In this document: in pieces, positions 49,269 to 57,480 of the stretch
Numbering within the stretch: the stretch's first letter is position 1
Layout of the letters: each line of letters starts with the position of its first letter
Source: DATEJJ01 sp039649115
GTDB taxonomy: Bacteria; Actinomycetota; Actinomycetes; Mycobacteriales; Micromonosporaceae
Direction: 5' to 3'
Length of the DNA stretch: 64,000 bases
Assembly (NCBI GenBank): GCA_039649115.1
Contig: JBBWZQ010000036.1
Location: 1 to 64,000, forward strand
The notes under the pieces: model-generated
Told to the model about the DNA's origin: nothing
The model's input: the letters and a program-made list of their open reading frames with translations, nothing else
The model's database searches: none
Program-made: the position numbers and the translations under genes

Positions 49269-51032
49269 GTGGAGGCTGTGCTGGATGTCTCGCGGACCCC
49301 GCCGACATGGCGGCTGCTGCTGAGTTACGTGCGCCCGCACCGGCGGACCCTGGTCGCCGGGGGGGTGCTGAGCCTGGCGACCGCGGCGACCGGATTGGCG
49401 TTGCCGCTGGTGGCGCGCCGGCTGATCGAACAACTGGGCTCGCACCGGCCGGTCACCGGTGCGGTGCTGCTGATGACCGGGCTGGTCCTGGCCAACGCCG
49501 GGATCGGCGCGTTGGGCGGGTACCTGCTGCGCCGCACCGCCGAATCGGTGGTGCTGACCGCCCGGCTCGCCCTGGTCGCCCGGCTGCTGCGGCTGCGCAT
49601 CGCCGCGGTGGACCGCAGCGAGCCCGGCGACCTGATGTCCCGGGTGACCGCGGACACCACCCTGCTGCGCGAGGTGACCACCGACTCCCTCGTCGGCGGG
49701 CTGACCGGAATCATCACGCTGGCCGCGACGATCGCCATGATGGGACTGCTCGACCCGGTCCTGCTCGCCGTGACGCTGGCCGCGCTGGGCCTGGCCGCCA
49801 CGGTGATCGGGCAGGTGGTCCCGCGGATCAACCGGGCCGCCCGGCGCGCCCAGGAGTCCGTGGGCGTGATGGGCGCCGCCCTGGAGCGCATGTTCGGCGC
49901 CTTCCGCACCGTCAAGGCCTCCGGCGCCGAAACACGCGAGGGGCAACGGGTCGAGGCCGCGGCCACCGAGGCGTGGGCGGCCAGCGTCCGGGCCGCCAAA
50001 TGGGAGGCCGTGGCCGGCAACACCGGCGGGCTGGCCATCCAGGTCGCGATCATCACGGTACTGGCAGTCGGCGGCACCCGGGTGGCCGCGCACGCGATCA
50101 GCGTCGCCACCCTGGTCGCGTTCCTGCTGTACGTGTACTACCTGATGCCGCCGATCAACCAGCTCGTCTCCGCCATCAGCCAGTACCAGGTCGGCGCCGC
50201 CGCGGTGGCCCGCATCCGCGAGGCGCAGGCGCTGCCCGTCGAGCCACACATCTCGCACTCACCGCCGCCGGCAACCCCGGGGCCGGCCGCCGTCACATTC
50301 AGAGACATCCATTTCCGGTACCGGCCGGAGCTGCCCCTCGTGCACCAGGGCGTGAGCTTCGTCATCGCACCAGGCGGCATGACCGCGTTCGTCGGACCCT
50401 CCGGCGCCGGCAAGACCACCGTGTTCTCGCTGATCGAACGCTTCTACGAGCCCGAGCACGGCCAGATCCTCCTCGACGGCCTCGACGTGCTCGACTGGCC
50501 CATCCCCGCCCTGCGAGCCCAGATCGGCTACGTCGAACAGGACGCCCCGGTCCTGTCCGGGACGTTGCGGGAGAACCTGGTGTTCGGCGCACCCGACGCC
50601 GGCGACGACGAGCTGACGGCGGTACTGGCCACCGCCCGGCTCGACACCCTCATCGCGCACCTGCCCGACGGGTTGGACACCACGGTCGGGCACCGCGGCA
50701 CCAAACTGTCCGGTGGCGAACGCCAGCGCGTCGCCATCGCCCGCGCCCTGCTGCGCCGCCCCCGCCTCCTGCTCCTGGACGAGGCCACCTCGCAACTCGA
50801 CGCGGTCAACGAAGCGGCCCTGCGCGACACCGTGGCCGACGCCGCCCGCACCACCACCGTCCTGGTCGTCGCGCACCGGCTGTCCACCGTCACCATGGCC
50901 GACCGCATCGTCGTCATGGACGCCGGGCAGATCCGCGCCGTGGGCACCCACAACGACCTGGTCGCCACGAACCCGCTGTATGCGGAACTGGCCGCCACCC
51001 AGTTCCTCGCCACCGCCGAGACACCCGCCTGA
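49269..51032 (+). CDS. ABC exporter half-transporter (MsbA/LmrA-like)
   Basis: A 587-residue fused membrane-ATPase protein that should work as a homodimer. Six membrane helices occupy residues 15-315; the ATPase has Walker A FVGPSGAGKTTVFSLIERFY, the signature LSGGERQRVAIARAL, Walker B LLLLDEATSQLDAVNE and H-loop VAHRLSTVTMADR. No peptidase C39 domain is present. GTG 49269 lacks a Shine-Dalgarno; TACCGT ends 7 nt before it, so a leaderless mRNA is possible. A short ORF follows 84 nt downstream. Cargo unknown: lipid, drug or peptide. Confidence 0.9.
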   Translation: MEAVLDVSRTPPTWRLLLSYVRPHRRTLVAGGVLSLATAATGLALPLVARRLIEQLGSHRPVTGAVLLMTGLVLANAGIGALGGYLLRRTAESVVLTARLALVARLLRLRIAAVDRSEPGDLMSRVTADTTLLREVTTDSLVGGLTGIITLAATIAMMGLLDPVLLAVTLAALGLAATVIGQVVPRINRAARRAQESVGVMGAALERMFGAFRTVKASGAETREGQRVEAAATEAWAASVRAAKWEAVAGNTGGLAIQVAIITVLAVGGTRVAAHAISVATLVAFLLYVYYLMPPINQLVSAISQYQVGAAAVARIREAQALPVEPHISHSPPPATPGPAAVTFRDIHFRYRPELPLVHQGVSFVIAPGGMTAFVGPSGAGKTTVFSLIERFYEPEHGQILLDGLDVLDWPIPALRAQIGYVEQDAPVLSGTLRENLVFGAPDAGDDELTAVLATARLDTLIAHLPDGLDTTVGHRGTKLSGGERQRVAIARALLRRPRLLLLDEATSQLDAVNEAALRDTVADAARTTTVLVVAHRLSTVTMADRIVVMDAGQIRAVGTHNDLVATNPLYAELAATQFLATAETPA

Positions 51033-51116
51033 CGGCGGTCGGTGCTCCCCGGCCGGGTACCGCATCCCGTACCTTGGGTCGACTTCCGACCGCCCGGCCG
51101 GGTCGTTGAGTCGAAA

Positions 51117-51272
51117 GTGAACAACCGAGACCTGCCGCGGGCCGCGGACCGACCCAACGGCGCGCCGGCCAGCCAGCCCGCCGCCGACCATCGACCCGCC
51201 AGGCCCGTCGCGACATCCCAGGTACTTGCCCGGCTCCAGGCCAACCGGGGCAGCTTCGGGCACAACAGCTAG
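51117..51272 (+). CDS. Possible 51-residue peptide after the ABC exporter
   Basis: GTG 51117 to TAG 51270-51272 encodes a 51-residue peptide that is hydrophilic and Pro/Ala/Arg-rich, ending in VLARLQANRGSFGHNS. About 80 percent of third codon positions are G or C, a little lower than in neighbouring genes. The layout (long leader-like part, short C-terminus with aromatic, His, Asn and Ser, adjacent ABC exporter) resembles a RiPP precursor, but no modification enzyme is adjacent and there is no clear ribosome-binding site. It may not be translated. Confidence 0.3.
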   Translation: MNNRDLPRAADRPNGAPASQPAADHRPARPVATSQVLARLQANRGSFGHNS

Positions 51273-51281
51273 CGCCGCCGG

Positions 51282-51644
51282 TCAGCCGCGCGCATCGGGT
51301 CGCTGATCGGCGACCGACCGCGCCTGGTCCGGATCCGTGAGCGGGCCGAACACACCGGTCACCTCCAGGACGGCACGAACGATGTCATGCGCGTTGGTGA
51401 CGGTGAACGCGATGCCGCGCCGGTGGGCCGTGGACAGTCCCGCGACCAGCGCGGAGACACCGGTGGAGTCCAGGAACGTGACCTGTTGCAGGTCGATCAA
51501 CAGGCCGGTCACCCCGGTGGTCTCGATCTCCCGCAGTTGCGCCGTGGCCAACTCCTCGCTGACCGCCAGATCGAGCTCGCCGACCACGGCCAGCCGTACC
51601 ACGCCGGCGGGCAGCTCATGCCGGCTCACGGCGAATCCGTCCAT
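51282..51644 (-). CDS. STAS-domain anti-sigma factor antagonist
   Basis: A 120-residue protein of the SpoIIAA/RsbV type. VRLAVVGELDLAVSEELATA begins the STAS fold and VTFLDSTGVSALVAGL carries the phosphorylatable Ser60. Unphosphorylated antagonists bind an anti-sigma kinase and free a sigma factor. No kinase or sigma gene is adjacent. ATG 51644 follows GGAGGGAGG. Confidence 0.9.
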   Translation of the reverse strand: MDGFAVSRHELPAGVVRLAVVGELDLAVSEELATAQLREIETTGVTGLLIDLQQVTFLDSTGVSALVAGLSTAHRRGIAFTVTNAHDIVRAVLEVTGVFGPLTDPDQARSVADQRPDARG

Positions 51645-51836
51645 CGCCGGCGCCTCCCTCCTCGGCTGCGCGACCAGTGGCACGTCCCGGCGGTCACTGC
51701 ACTCATCGTCGTGGCCGCCGGCATCGTTACGCGCGGTGCCGGCCGGCCGAAGGCACGCCACGGAACGCGATGTCACGCGAAACTCGATGACGGCCCGTGG
51801 GGTACCGGCGGCGACGGCACGACCACCGTGCACACC

Positions 51837-53129
51837 TCACCGGTCGCGCTGCCGAGCCTGACCGGCGTGGCCCGGCTCTCTGTCGGCGGCGGGTTCACGC
51901 TCGCGCTCCTCAACTGAGATCCCCGGCGTCGTCGACGGTGGCATCGTGCACACGACGTGGAGGCCGCCGTCCGGCCTGGGGTGTGCGGTGACGGTGCCGT
52001 GGTGTGTCGCCGCGATCGACGCGACGATGGCCAGGCCGAGCCCGAAGCCGTCCCCGACGGTGCGGTCGTCCAGGCGGTGGAACGGTTCGAACAGGCCGCC
52101 GATCTCCTCGGGCGGGACGGCCGGGCCGGTGTTGGCCACGACCACCGTCGGTCGGTCGTCCACAGTGGACGTCGAGACCCACAGGTCGCCGCCCGCGATG
52201 TTGTGGCGCACCGCGTTGTCGACGAGGTTCGCGACGAGGCGTTCCAGGAGTACCGGATCGCCGGATGTGACAGCGGGTTCCAGCGACGCGTGCGGGCGCC
52301 GGTCACCCGGCTCGACCGAGTCCAGCACGTCCTGCGCGATCGTGGCCAGGTCGACGTCCTCGCGGGTGGTCAACCCGCGACCGTTGCGGGCCAGCGTGAG
52401 GAGGGCTTCGATGAGCGCTTCGGCATGCTCGACGGCCACCCGGACGTCCCGGGCCATGCCACAGAGTTCGGCCCGGGTGGGCGCCGGCTTGGCGAGCACG
52501 ACGTCCACGGTGGCGCGCATGACCGTGAGTGGGGTGCGTAGTTCGTGGCTGGCGTCGGCGATGAACCGCTCCTGGCTGTCGAACACCGCCTGGAGCCGGC
52601 CGAGCATCTCGTCGAACGTGTCGGCCAGCTCGCGCAGTTCATCGCGGGGACCGGTCAACGCGACCCGTGCCGACAGGTTGTGCTCGGAGGCCGCGCGGGC
52701 GGCCGCGGCGATCGCGTGGACGGGCCGCAACACCCGTCCGGCGACGATCCAGCCGGCCAGTGCCGCGAGGGCGACGACCACCGCCAGCGTGATCAGCGAG
52801 TACTGCACGAGGTGGGACAGTGTCGCGTCGCGCTGGCTCTGCGCACCCCAGATCTGGTAGGCCGCCACGCACTTGTCTCTGAGGTTCGGGTCGCCATCCT
52901 TTCTGCGCAGCGCCTTGACGCAGACGGGCTCGAACGCGTGCCGGTCCGGCACCTGGAACGACGAGGTGTCCACCTGCCCGCCGGGCAACCGGGTGGACGA
53001 CGACGACGCCGTGGGCAAGGCCGCCACGAGGGCGTAGGTGATCACCACGAGGATGGCGCCGCCGGCGGCGAAGAGGCCGGTGTACAGCAACGTCAGGCGT
53101 ACCCGGATGGTCGGCTCCGGCCTCGTCAC
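51837..53129 (-). CDS. Sensor histidine kinase (module B)
   Basis: A 430-residue membrane kinase. Membrane segments at about 10-33 and 110-132 enclose an extracytoplasmic loop of roughly 75 residues with two Cys residues (FEPVCVKAL, LRDKCVAAY) that could form a disulfide or sense redox state. A HAMP linker follows (GRVLRPVHAIAAAARAASEH), then the H-box DASHELRTPL with His195, the N-box NLVDNAVRHN and the G2-box GFGLGLAIV. Its GTG overlaps the regulator stop by 4 nt. It differs from the module A kinase mainly in the sensor loop and in a longer charged C-terminal tail. Confidence 0.92.
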   Translation of the reverse strand: MTRPEPTIRVRLTLLYTGLFAAGGAILVVITYALVAALPTASSSSTRLPGGQVDTSSFQVPDRHAFEPVCVKALRRKDGDPNLRDKCVAAYQIWGAQSQRDATLSHLVQYSLITLAVVVALAALAGWIVAGRVLRPVHAIAAAARAASEHNLSARVALTGPRDELRELADTFDEMLGRLQAVFDSQERFIADASHELRTPLTVMRATVDVVLAKPAPTRAELCGMARDVRVAVEHAEALIEALLTLARNGRGLTTREDVDLATIAQDVLDSVEPGDRRPHASLEPAVTSGDPVLLERLVANLVDNAVRHNIAGGDLWVSTSTVDDRPTVVVANTGPAVPPEEIGGLFEPFHRLDDRTVGDGFGLGLAIVASIAATHHGTVTAHPRPDGGLHVVCTMPPSTTPGISVEEREREPAADREPGHAGQARQRDR

Positions 53130-53776
53130 ATGCGGTACCCCTTGCCCACGATGGTCTCGATCGGCGGCGGCGGACCGAGCTTGCGCCGCAGCCGGGCCAT
53201 CGTCACCGAGACGACGGTGGTGAACGGGTCGGCGTGTTCGTCCCAGACGTGTTCCAGCAACTCCTCCGCGCCGACCACCGCACCGTCGGCCGCGACGAGC
53301 ATCTCCAGCACGCCGAACTCCTTGCGGGTCAACGAGAGCGCGCGGGTGCCGCGGCTGGCACGGTGTCGGGCGCGGTCGACGGTGACGTCGCCGCGGCGCA
53401 TGACCGGTGGCGCGGACGGAGCGCGCCGGCCCAGTGCGCGCACCCGGGCCACCAGTTCGTGGAAGGCGAACGGCTTGCCGAGGTAGTCGTCGGCGCCCAG
53501 CTCCAGGCCGTCGACCCGGTCGTCGACCCGGGTGGCGGCGGTGAGGATGAGAATCCGCGGCCCGTCCGCCGCGGCGGCCAGCGACCGGCACACCTGGTCG
53601 CCGTGGACCGCGGGCAGATCCCGGTCGAGCACGATCACGTCGTACGCCGTGTGGCCGGCCTTGGCGAGCGCGGCCGCACCGTCGTGCACGACGTCCACCG
53701 CCATCCCGGCATCGCGCAGCCCTTCCGCGATCCGGTTGGCCAGTGTCGTGTGATCCTCGGCCACCAGCACGCGCAT
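53126..53776 (-). CDS. OmpR-type response regulator (module B)
   Basis: A 216-residue regulator closely related to the module A regulator. The phospho-acceptor is Asp51 in VIVLDRDLPA; ILTAATR and LGKPFAF hold the Thr and Lys. The winged helix includes LTRKEFGVLEMLVAADGAVV and VSVTMARLRRKLGPPPPIE. ATG 53776 is divergent from the module B lipoprotein operon, with an inverted repeat between them, so it probably regulates both directions. Confidence 0.92.
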   Translation of the reverse strand: MRVLVAEDHTTLANRIAEGLRDAGMAVDVVHDGAAALAKAGHTAYDVIVLDRDLPAVHGDQVCRSLAAAADGPRILILTAATRVDDRVDGLELGADDYLGKPFAFHELVARVRALGRRAPSAPPVMRRGDVTVDRARHRASRGTRALSLTRKEFGVLEMLVAADGAVVGAEELLEHVWDEHADPFTTVVSVTMARLRRKLGPPPPIETIVGKGYRM

Positions 53777-53800
53777 CGCCCCATTGTGCGCCTCCGGACA

Positions 53801-53837
53801 TTGCACCGGTCCGACATCCGTGGTCGCGCCGGTGCAA
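53801..53837. promoter_or_regulatory. Inverted repeat in the divergent control region of module B
   Basis: TTGCACCGG (53801-53809) and CCGGTGCAA (53829-53837) are perfect 9-bp inverted repeats with centres 28 bp apart. TACACC (53850-53855), 7 nt before the ATG at 53863, could be the -10 of a leaderless lipoprotein transcript; the right arm then falls at the -35 position, as expected for an activator site. Confidence 0.5.
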
Positions 53838-53862
53838 ACGCCCTGGGCGTACACCTGGCGAC

Positions 53863-54384
53863 ATGAGACGTTTCCTCGTAGTGCGGGCCCTGCTGGTCGC
53901 GCTCGTCGCGGCGGCGTGCGTCACGGCCTGCCGCGGCCCGTCGACCAGAGCCGGTGGCGCGCCACCGAGCGGCACCGCCGCGAAGTCGGTCCAGGACTTT
54001 GCCCGGTGCATGCGGGAGCACGGCCAGAACGTGCCCGACCCCGATCCGAACAGCGGCAACCTGACGCTCACCCAGCCACCCGGTGCCCCGGCCGGGTGGA
54101 CCGCCGCCCGGCAGGCATGCCAGCATTTCCTGCCGAACAACGGCGCGCCGGCCGTGCCGGACCCGGGGGAACTGGAGGCCCTGCGCCGCTATGCCGTGTG
54201 CATGCGCGGGCACGGCATCGAGATGACCGATCCCGATCCGGGCACCGGCCGCAGCCAGTTCCAGGGCCGGCTCGCCCGTGCCAACCGGGATCAGATCGCC
54301 AACGATCCGGCCTACCGGGCGGCCGAGGTTGCGTGCAGGGACAGGCTGCCGGGCGCCGACTCGCCGAAGGGGGCCGGCCGGTGA
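53863..54384 (+). CDS. Lipoprotein with two CMRxHG repeats (module B)
   Basis: A 173-residue lipoprotein paralogous to that of module A. The lipobox is best read as VTAC with Cys23, although Cys19 is also possible. Repeat 1 is FARCMREHGQNVPDPDP (Cys49, His53) with AARQACQ (Cys86); repeat 2 is YAVCMRGHGIEMTDPDP (Cys113, His117) with AEVACR (Cys158). Function is unknown; the conserved Cys/Met/His set suggests metal or redox binding or disulfides. It is the first gene of the module B operon and overlaps the adaptor gene by 4 nt. Confidence 0.82.
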   Translation: MRRFLVVRALLVALVAAACVTACRGPSTRAGGAPPSGTAAKSVQDFARCMREHGQNVPDPDPNSGNLTLTQPPGAPAGWTAARQACQHFLPNNGAPAVPDPGELEALRRYAVCMRGHGIEMTDPDPGTGRSQFQGRLARANRDQIANDPAYRAAEVACRDRLPGADSPKGAGR

Positions 54385-55430
54385 GCCGGCTGCGTGCCGG
54401 CGCGGTCGCCGGCTCCACCATCCTCGCGGCCGCCGCCGTCGCCGCGGCCTCGGTCGGGTTCGGCGACAACGGTTCGACCCCGTCGACGGGTACCACCGGC
54501 CCGACGCTCGCGACCGCCCTCGTCACCCGGACCACCTTGCGGCAGACCCAGCAGGTGAACGGCACGCTCGGATACGGCACGCCGGTACGGGTCACCGCAC
54601 CCGGCAACGGGACCGTCACCTGGCTGCCCGCCCCCGGTGCCGTCGTCAACCGTGGCCAACCGGTCTACCAGGTCGACAACCGGCCGGTGTCGCTGTTCTA
54701 CGGCCGCCATCCGTTCTACCGGCCGCTGCGCTCCGGCGACTCGGGCGAGGATGTCCGGGAGCTCGAAGCGAACCTGGCCGCCCTCGGCTACACCGGGTTC
54801 ACCGTCGACACCAGGTACACCGCGGCGACCGCGACCGCTGTCCGGAAATGGCAGAAGGACCACTCGTTCACGCGGACCGGGGTCTTCGACCTCGCCGCGG
54901 TGGTGCTCGCCCCCGGCGCGGTGCGGATCGCCGCCCTGGCCGGGCAGCTCGGCGATCCCGCGCGCGGCCAGGTGCTCAGCTACTCCGGCACCAGGCGGGT
55001 GGTGCAGATCCCCCTCGACGTGGCCCTCCAGGGCCTGGCCAGGAGGGGCAGCGCGGCCACCGTCACGCTGCCGGACGGCAGGAGCGTGGCCGGGACGGTG
55101 GCAACGGTGGGGTCCGTGGCCACCCCGGGCAACCAACCCGGCGGCCCCGCCACCATCGCGGTGACGGTCACCGTCGCGGACCAGCCGGCGCTGGGCACCC
55201 TCGATCAGGCACCGGTCACCGTCACCCTGGTCGCGGCGAGTGTCCAGAACGTGCTGACCGTACCCGTCGCGGCGCTCGTCGCGCTCGCCGACGGCGGTAC
55301 CGGCGTGCAGGTGGTGACCGGTTCGACCAGCCGCTACGTGACCGTGCGGCTCGGCATGTTCGGCAACGGGCGGGTGGAGATCTCCGGCCCGGGAATCGTC
55401 GAGGGTACGCCGGTGGGGGTCCCCTCATGA
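54381..55430 (+). CDS. Membrane-fusion protein with embedded peptidoglycan-binding domain (module B)
   Basis: A 349-residue adaptor paralogous to the module A protein at 33179. A short N-terminal membrane anchor (about 7-28) precedes the barrel-sandwich half (GNGTVTWLPAPGAVVNRGQ, 76-94), a PG_binding_1 domain (116-172, LRSGDSGEDVRELEANLAAL) and the beta-barrel half with VVQIPLDVALQGLARRGSAA. It likely links the ATPase/permease pair to the cell wall. Compared with module A the cytoplasmic N-terminus is much shorter. GTG 54381 overlaps the lipoprotein stop, and its end overlaps the ATPase start. Confidence 0.88.
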   Translation: MSRLRAGAVAGSTILAAAAVAAASVGFGDNGSTPSTGTTGPTLATALVTRTTLRQTQQVNGTLGYGTPVRVTAPGNGTVTWLPAPGAVVNRGQPVYQVDNRPVSLFYGRHPFYRPLRSGDSGEDVRELEANLAALGYTGFTVDTRYTAATATAVRKWQKDHSFTRTGVFDLAAVVLAPGAVRIAALAGQLGDPARGQVLSYSGTRRVVQIPLDVALQGLARRGSAATVTLPDGRSVAGTVATVGSVATPGNQPGGPATIAVTVTVADQPALGTLDQAPVTVTLVAASVQNVLTVPVAALVALADGGTGVQVVTGSTSRYVTVRLGMFGNGRVEISGPGIVEGTPVGVPS

Positions 55431-56080
55431 TCACTCTTGACCGCGTCGGCAAGGCCTACCCGGGTGGGGTCACCGCGCTGCGCGACGTGTCGCTGGCGAT
55501 CGGACACGGCGAACTGGTCGGCATCGTCGGGCCCTCCGGTTCCGGCAAGTCGACGATGCTGCACCTGATGGGCGCGCTGGACCTGCCCACGAGCGGCTCG
55601 GTGCGGATCGGCGGTCGGGAGCTGTCCCGCCTGCCCGACCGGCAGCTGTCCGCCCTGCGTGGCCGCACCATCGGCTTCGTCTTCCAGCAGTTCCACCTCG
55701 CCGCGGGGGTACCGGCGGTGGACAACGTGGCGGACGGCCTGCTGTATGCGGGCGTCGGGCTGCGTGAGCGGCGGCGCCGTGCCGCGCAGGCCCTGGACCG
55801 GGTCGGGCTCGGTCACCGGCTGGACCACCGCCCACACCAACTCTCCGGCGGCGAGAAGCAGCGGGTCGCCATCGCCCGGGCGGTCGTCGGTGAGCCGGCC
55901 CTGGTGCTGGCCGACGAGCCGACCGGAAACCTCGACACCGAGTCCGGGACGTACGTCCTGCACCTGCTGCGCGAGCTGAACTCCGCCGGTACCACCGTCG
56001 TGCTGATCACCCACGACCGTGACATCGCCGCGGGCCTGCCGCGGCGGGTGCAGATCCGCGACGGGCAGGTGCTGGTGTGA
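55427..56080 (+). CDS. MacB/LolD-type ABC ATPase (module B)
   Basis: A 217-residue ATPase very similar to the module A ATPase. Walker A IVGPSGSGKSTMLHLMGALD, Q-loop FVFQQFHLAAGVPAVDNVAD, signature LSGGEKQRVAIARAV, Walker B LVLADEPTGNLDTESG, H-loop LITHDRDIAAGLP. It lacks the extra C-terminal tail seen in module A. It overlaps the adaptor and permease genes by 4 nt on each side. Confidence 0.94.
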   Translation: MITLDRVGKAYPGGVTALRDVSLAIGHGELVGIVGPSGSGKSTMLHLMGALDLPTSGSVRIGGRELSRLPDRQLSALRGRTIGFVFQQFHLAAGVPAVDNVADGLLYAGVGLRERRRRAAQALDRVGLGHRLDHRPHQLSGGEKQRVAIARAVVGEPALVLADEPTGNLDTESGTYVLHLLRELNSAGTTVVLITHDRDIAAGLPRRVQIRDGQVLV

Positions 56081-57267
56081 CCGCGCCCGCCCGCCTGTCG
56101 CCCCGCGACGTCGCCCGGGTCGGCGCCGCCGGCCTGCGGACCCGCCCGCTCCGGGCGGTCCTCGCCGCGCTGGGCATCGCGATCGGCATCGCCGCCATGG
56201 TGTGTGTCGTGGGCATCGCGACCTCCAGCCGCGAACACCTCGACCGGCGGCTCGCCCAGCTCGGGACGAACCTCCTGAAGATCACTCCCGGCGAGACCGT
56301 CCTCGGCGACCAGTCGCACCTTTCCACCGACTCGGTCGCGATGGTCGGCCGGATCCCCGCGGTCATGTCGGTGACCGCGACGGCGACGACCGACGCCCAC
56401 GTCTACCGCAGCGAACACGTGCCACCGGCCGAGACGGGCAGTATCGCGGTGCTGGCCGCGCGAACCGACCTGCTCGCCACCCTCCGCGCCCGGGTGGCCC
56501 GCGGGACCTGGCTCAACCCGGCGACCACGGCCTACCCCGCGGTCGTGCTCGGCTCGACCGCGGCGACGCGGCTGGGCATCGCCACGGCCTCGCCCGAGGT
56601 GACGGTGTGGCTGGCGCACCAATGGTTCACCGTGGTCGGCGTGCTCGACCCGGTCACGCTCGCCCCCGAACTGGACAACGCGGCACTGATCGGCTGGCCG
56701 GTGGCGGTCTCCCGGCTCCGCTTCGACGGGTACCCGACGACCATCTACACCCGTACCCGCGACGACGCCGTCGTGGCGGTGCAGGCGATCCTGGGCCGGA
56801 CGGCGAACCCGGAGCACCCGGACGAGGTGAAAGTGTCCCGACCGTCGGATGCGCTCGCCGCCAAGGAAGCCGCCGACACCACGCTGTCCGGGTTGCTGCT
56901 CGGGCTCGGCGCCGTCGCTCTGCTGGTCGGCGGCGTCGGCGTGGCGAACACCATGGTGATCTCGGTGCTGGAGCGGCGCTCCGAGATCGGCCTGCGCCGG
57001 GCCCTGGGAGCCACCCGGGGCCAGATCCGGCTGCAGTTCCTCGCCGAGTCGCAACTGCTGTCGGCACTGGGCGGCGCCGGCGGAGCGCTGCTGGGCATCG
57101 CGGTCACCAGCGGCTACGCGGGCTACCAGGACTGGCCCACGGTGGTGCCGATCTGGGCCACCGTCGGCGGCGTGCTCGCCACGCTGGTGATCGGCGGTGG
57201 CGCCGGCATCTACCCCGCGTGGCGGGCGGCCCGCCTCTCGCCCACCGAAGCGCTCGCCGCGCCGTGA
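56077..57267 (+). CDS. MacB/FtsX-type ABC permease (module B)
   Basis: A 396-residue permease paralogous to the module A protein at 31207, with long identical stretches such as RPSDALAA, LLLGLGAVALLVGGVGVAN and the FtsX block EIGLRR.LGATRGQIR.QFLAE. One N-terminal membrane segment (about 27-48), a large extracytoplasmic MacB core and three C-terminal segments are present. It ends the module B operon and is followed by a hairpin. Confidence 0.92.
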   Translation: MTAPARLSPRDVARVGAAGLRTRPLRAVLAALGIAIGIAAMVCVVGIATSSREHLDRRLAQLGTNLLKITPGETVLGDQSHLSTDSVAMVGRIPAVMSVTATATTDAHVYRSEHVPPAETGSIAVLAARTDLLATLRARVARGTWLNPATTAYPAVVLGSTAATRLGIATASPEVTVWLAHQWFTVVGVLDPVTLAPELDNAALIGWPVAVSRLRFDGYPTTIYTRTRDDAVVAVQAILGRTANPEHPDEVKVSRPSDALAAKEAADTTLSGLLLGLGAVALLVGGVGVANTMVISVLERRSEIGLRRALGATRGQIRLQFLAESQLLSALGGAGGALLGIAVTSGYAGYQDWPTVVPIWATVGGVLATLVIGGGAGIYPAWRAARLSPTEALAAP

Positions 57268-57320
57268 CGACCACCGACGGGGATGCGATCGACCTCGCCA
57301 CCTGAGGACGTCCGGCCCTC

Positions 57321-57335
57321 TCGCACCTGGTGCGA
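57321..57335. terminator. Possible terminator of module B
   Basis: TCGCAC-ctg-GTGCGA is a perfect 6-bp stem with a 3-nt loop, and flanking CTC/GGAG residues can extend it. It lies 54 nt after the permease stop. Confidence 0.4.
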
Positions 57336-57398
57336 CGGGAGTGCCGACCTGTCGGTCTCGCCGGATCGGTCACCCTTCGCCGCCGGTACCCCAATAGT

Positions 57399-57440
57399 GG
57401 TTTGATGCGTCACCGCAAGTGACGCAACACACGGTTTGAT
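57399..57440. promoter_or_regulatory. Hairpin and direct repeats upstream of the lysozyme-like gene
   Basis: TGCGTCAC (57406-57413) and GTGACGCA (57419-57426) form a perfect 8-bp stem with a 5-nt loop. GGTTTGAT occurs on both sides (57399-57406 and 57433-57440), 34 bp apart. The element begins about 80 nt upstream of the start and could be an operator or leader structure. Confidence 0.4.
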
Positions 57441-57480
57441 TTGCTTCTTCTCTGCGTGGAGAGGTTTCTAGCCTGGCTCG

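Noticed and set aside
51240..51272. Calling the 51-residue ORF an FxSxx-COOH type peptide
   Set aside because: The C-terminus is SFGHNS, which does not fit the FxSxx ending, and no radical SAM gene is adjacent.
31207..57267. Modules A and B as ends of a composite mobile element
   Set aside because: They are inverted paralogues with clearly diverged sequences, and no transposase, integrase or terminal repeat lies at their borders. An old duplication is simpler.
57380..57480. Cyclic-di-AMP riboswitch upstream of the lysozyme-like gene
   Set aside because: Genes of this kind often carry one, but the conserved sequence blocks of that RNA are not visible; only a simple hairpin is present.
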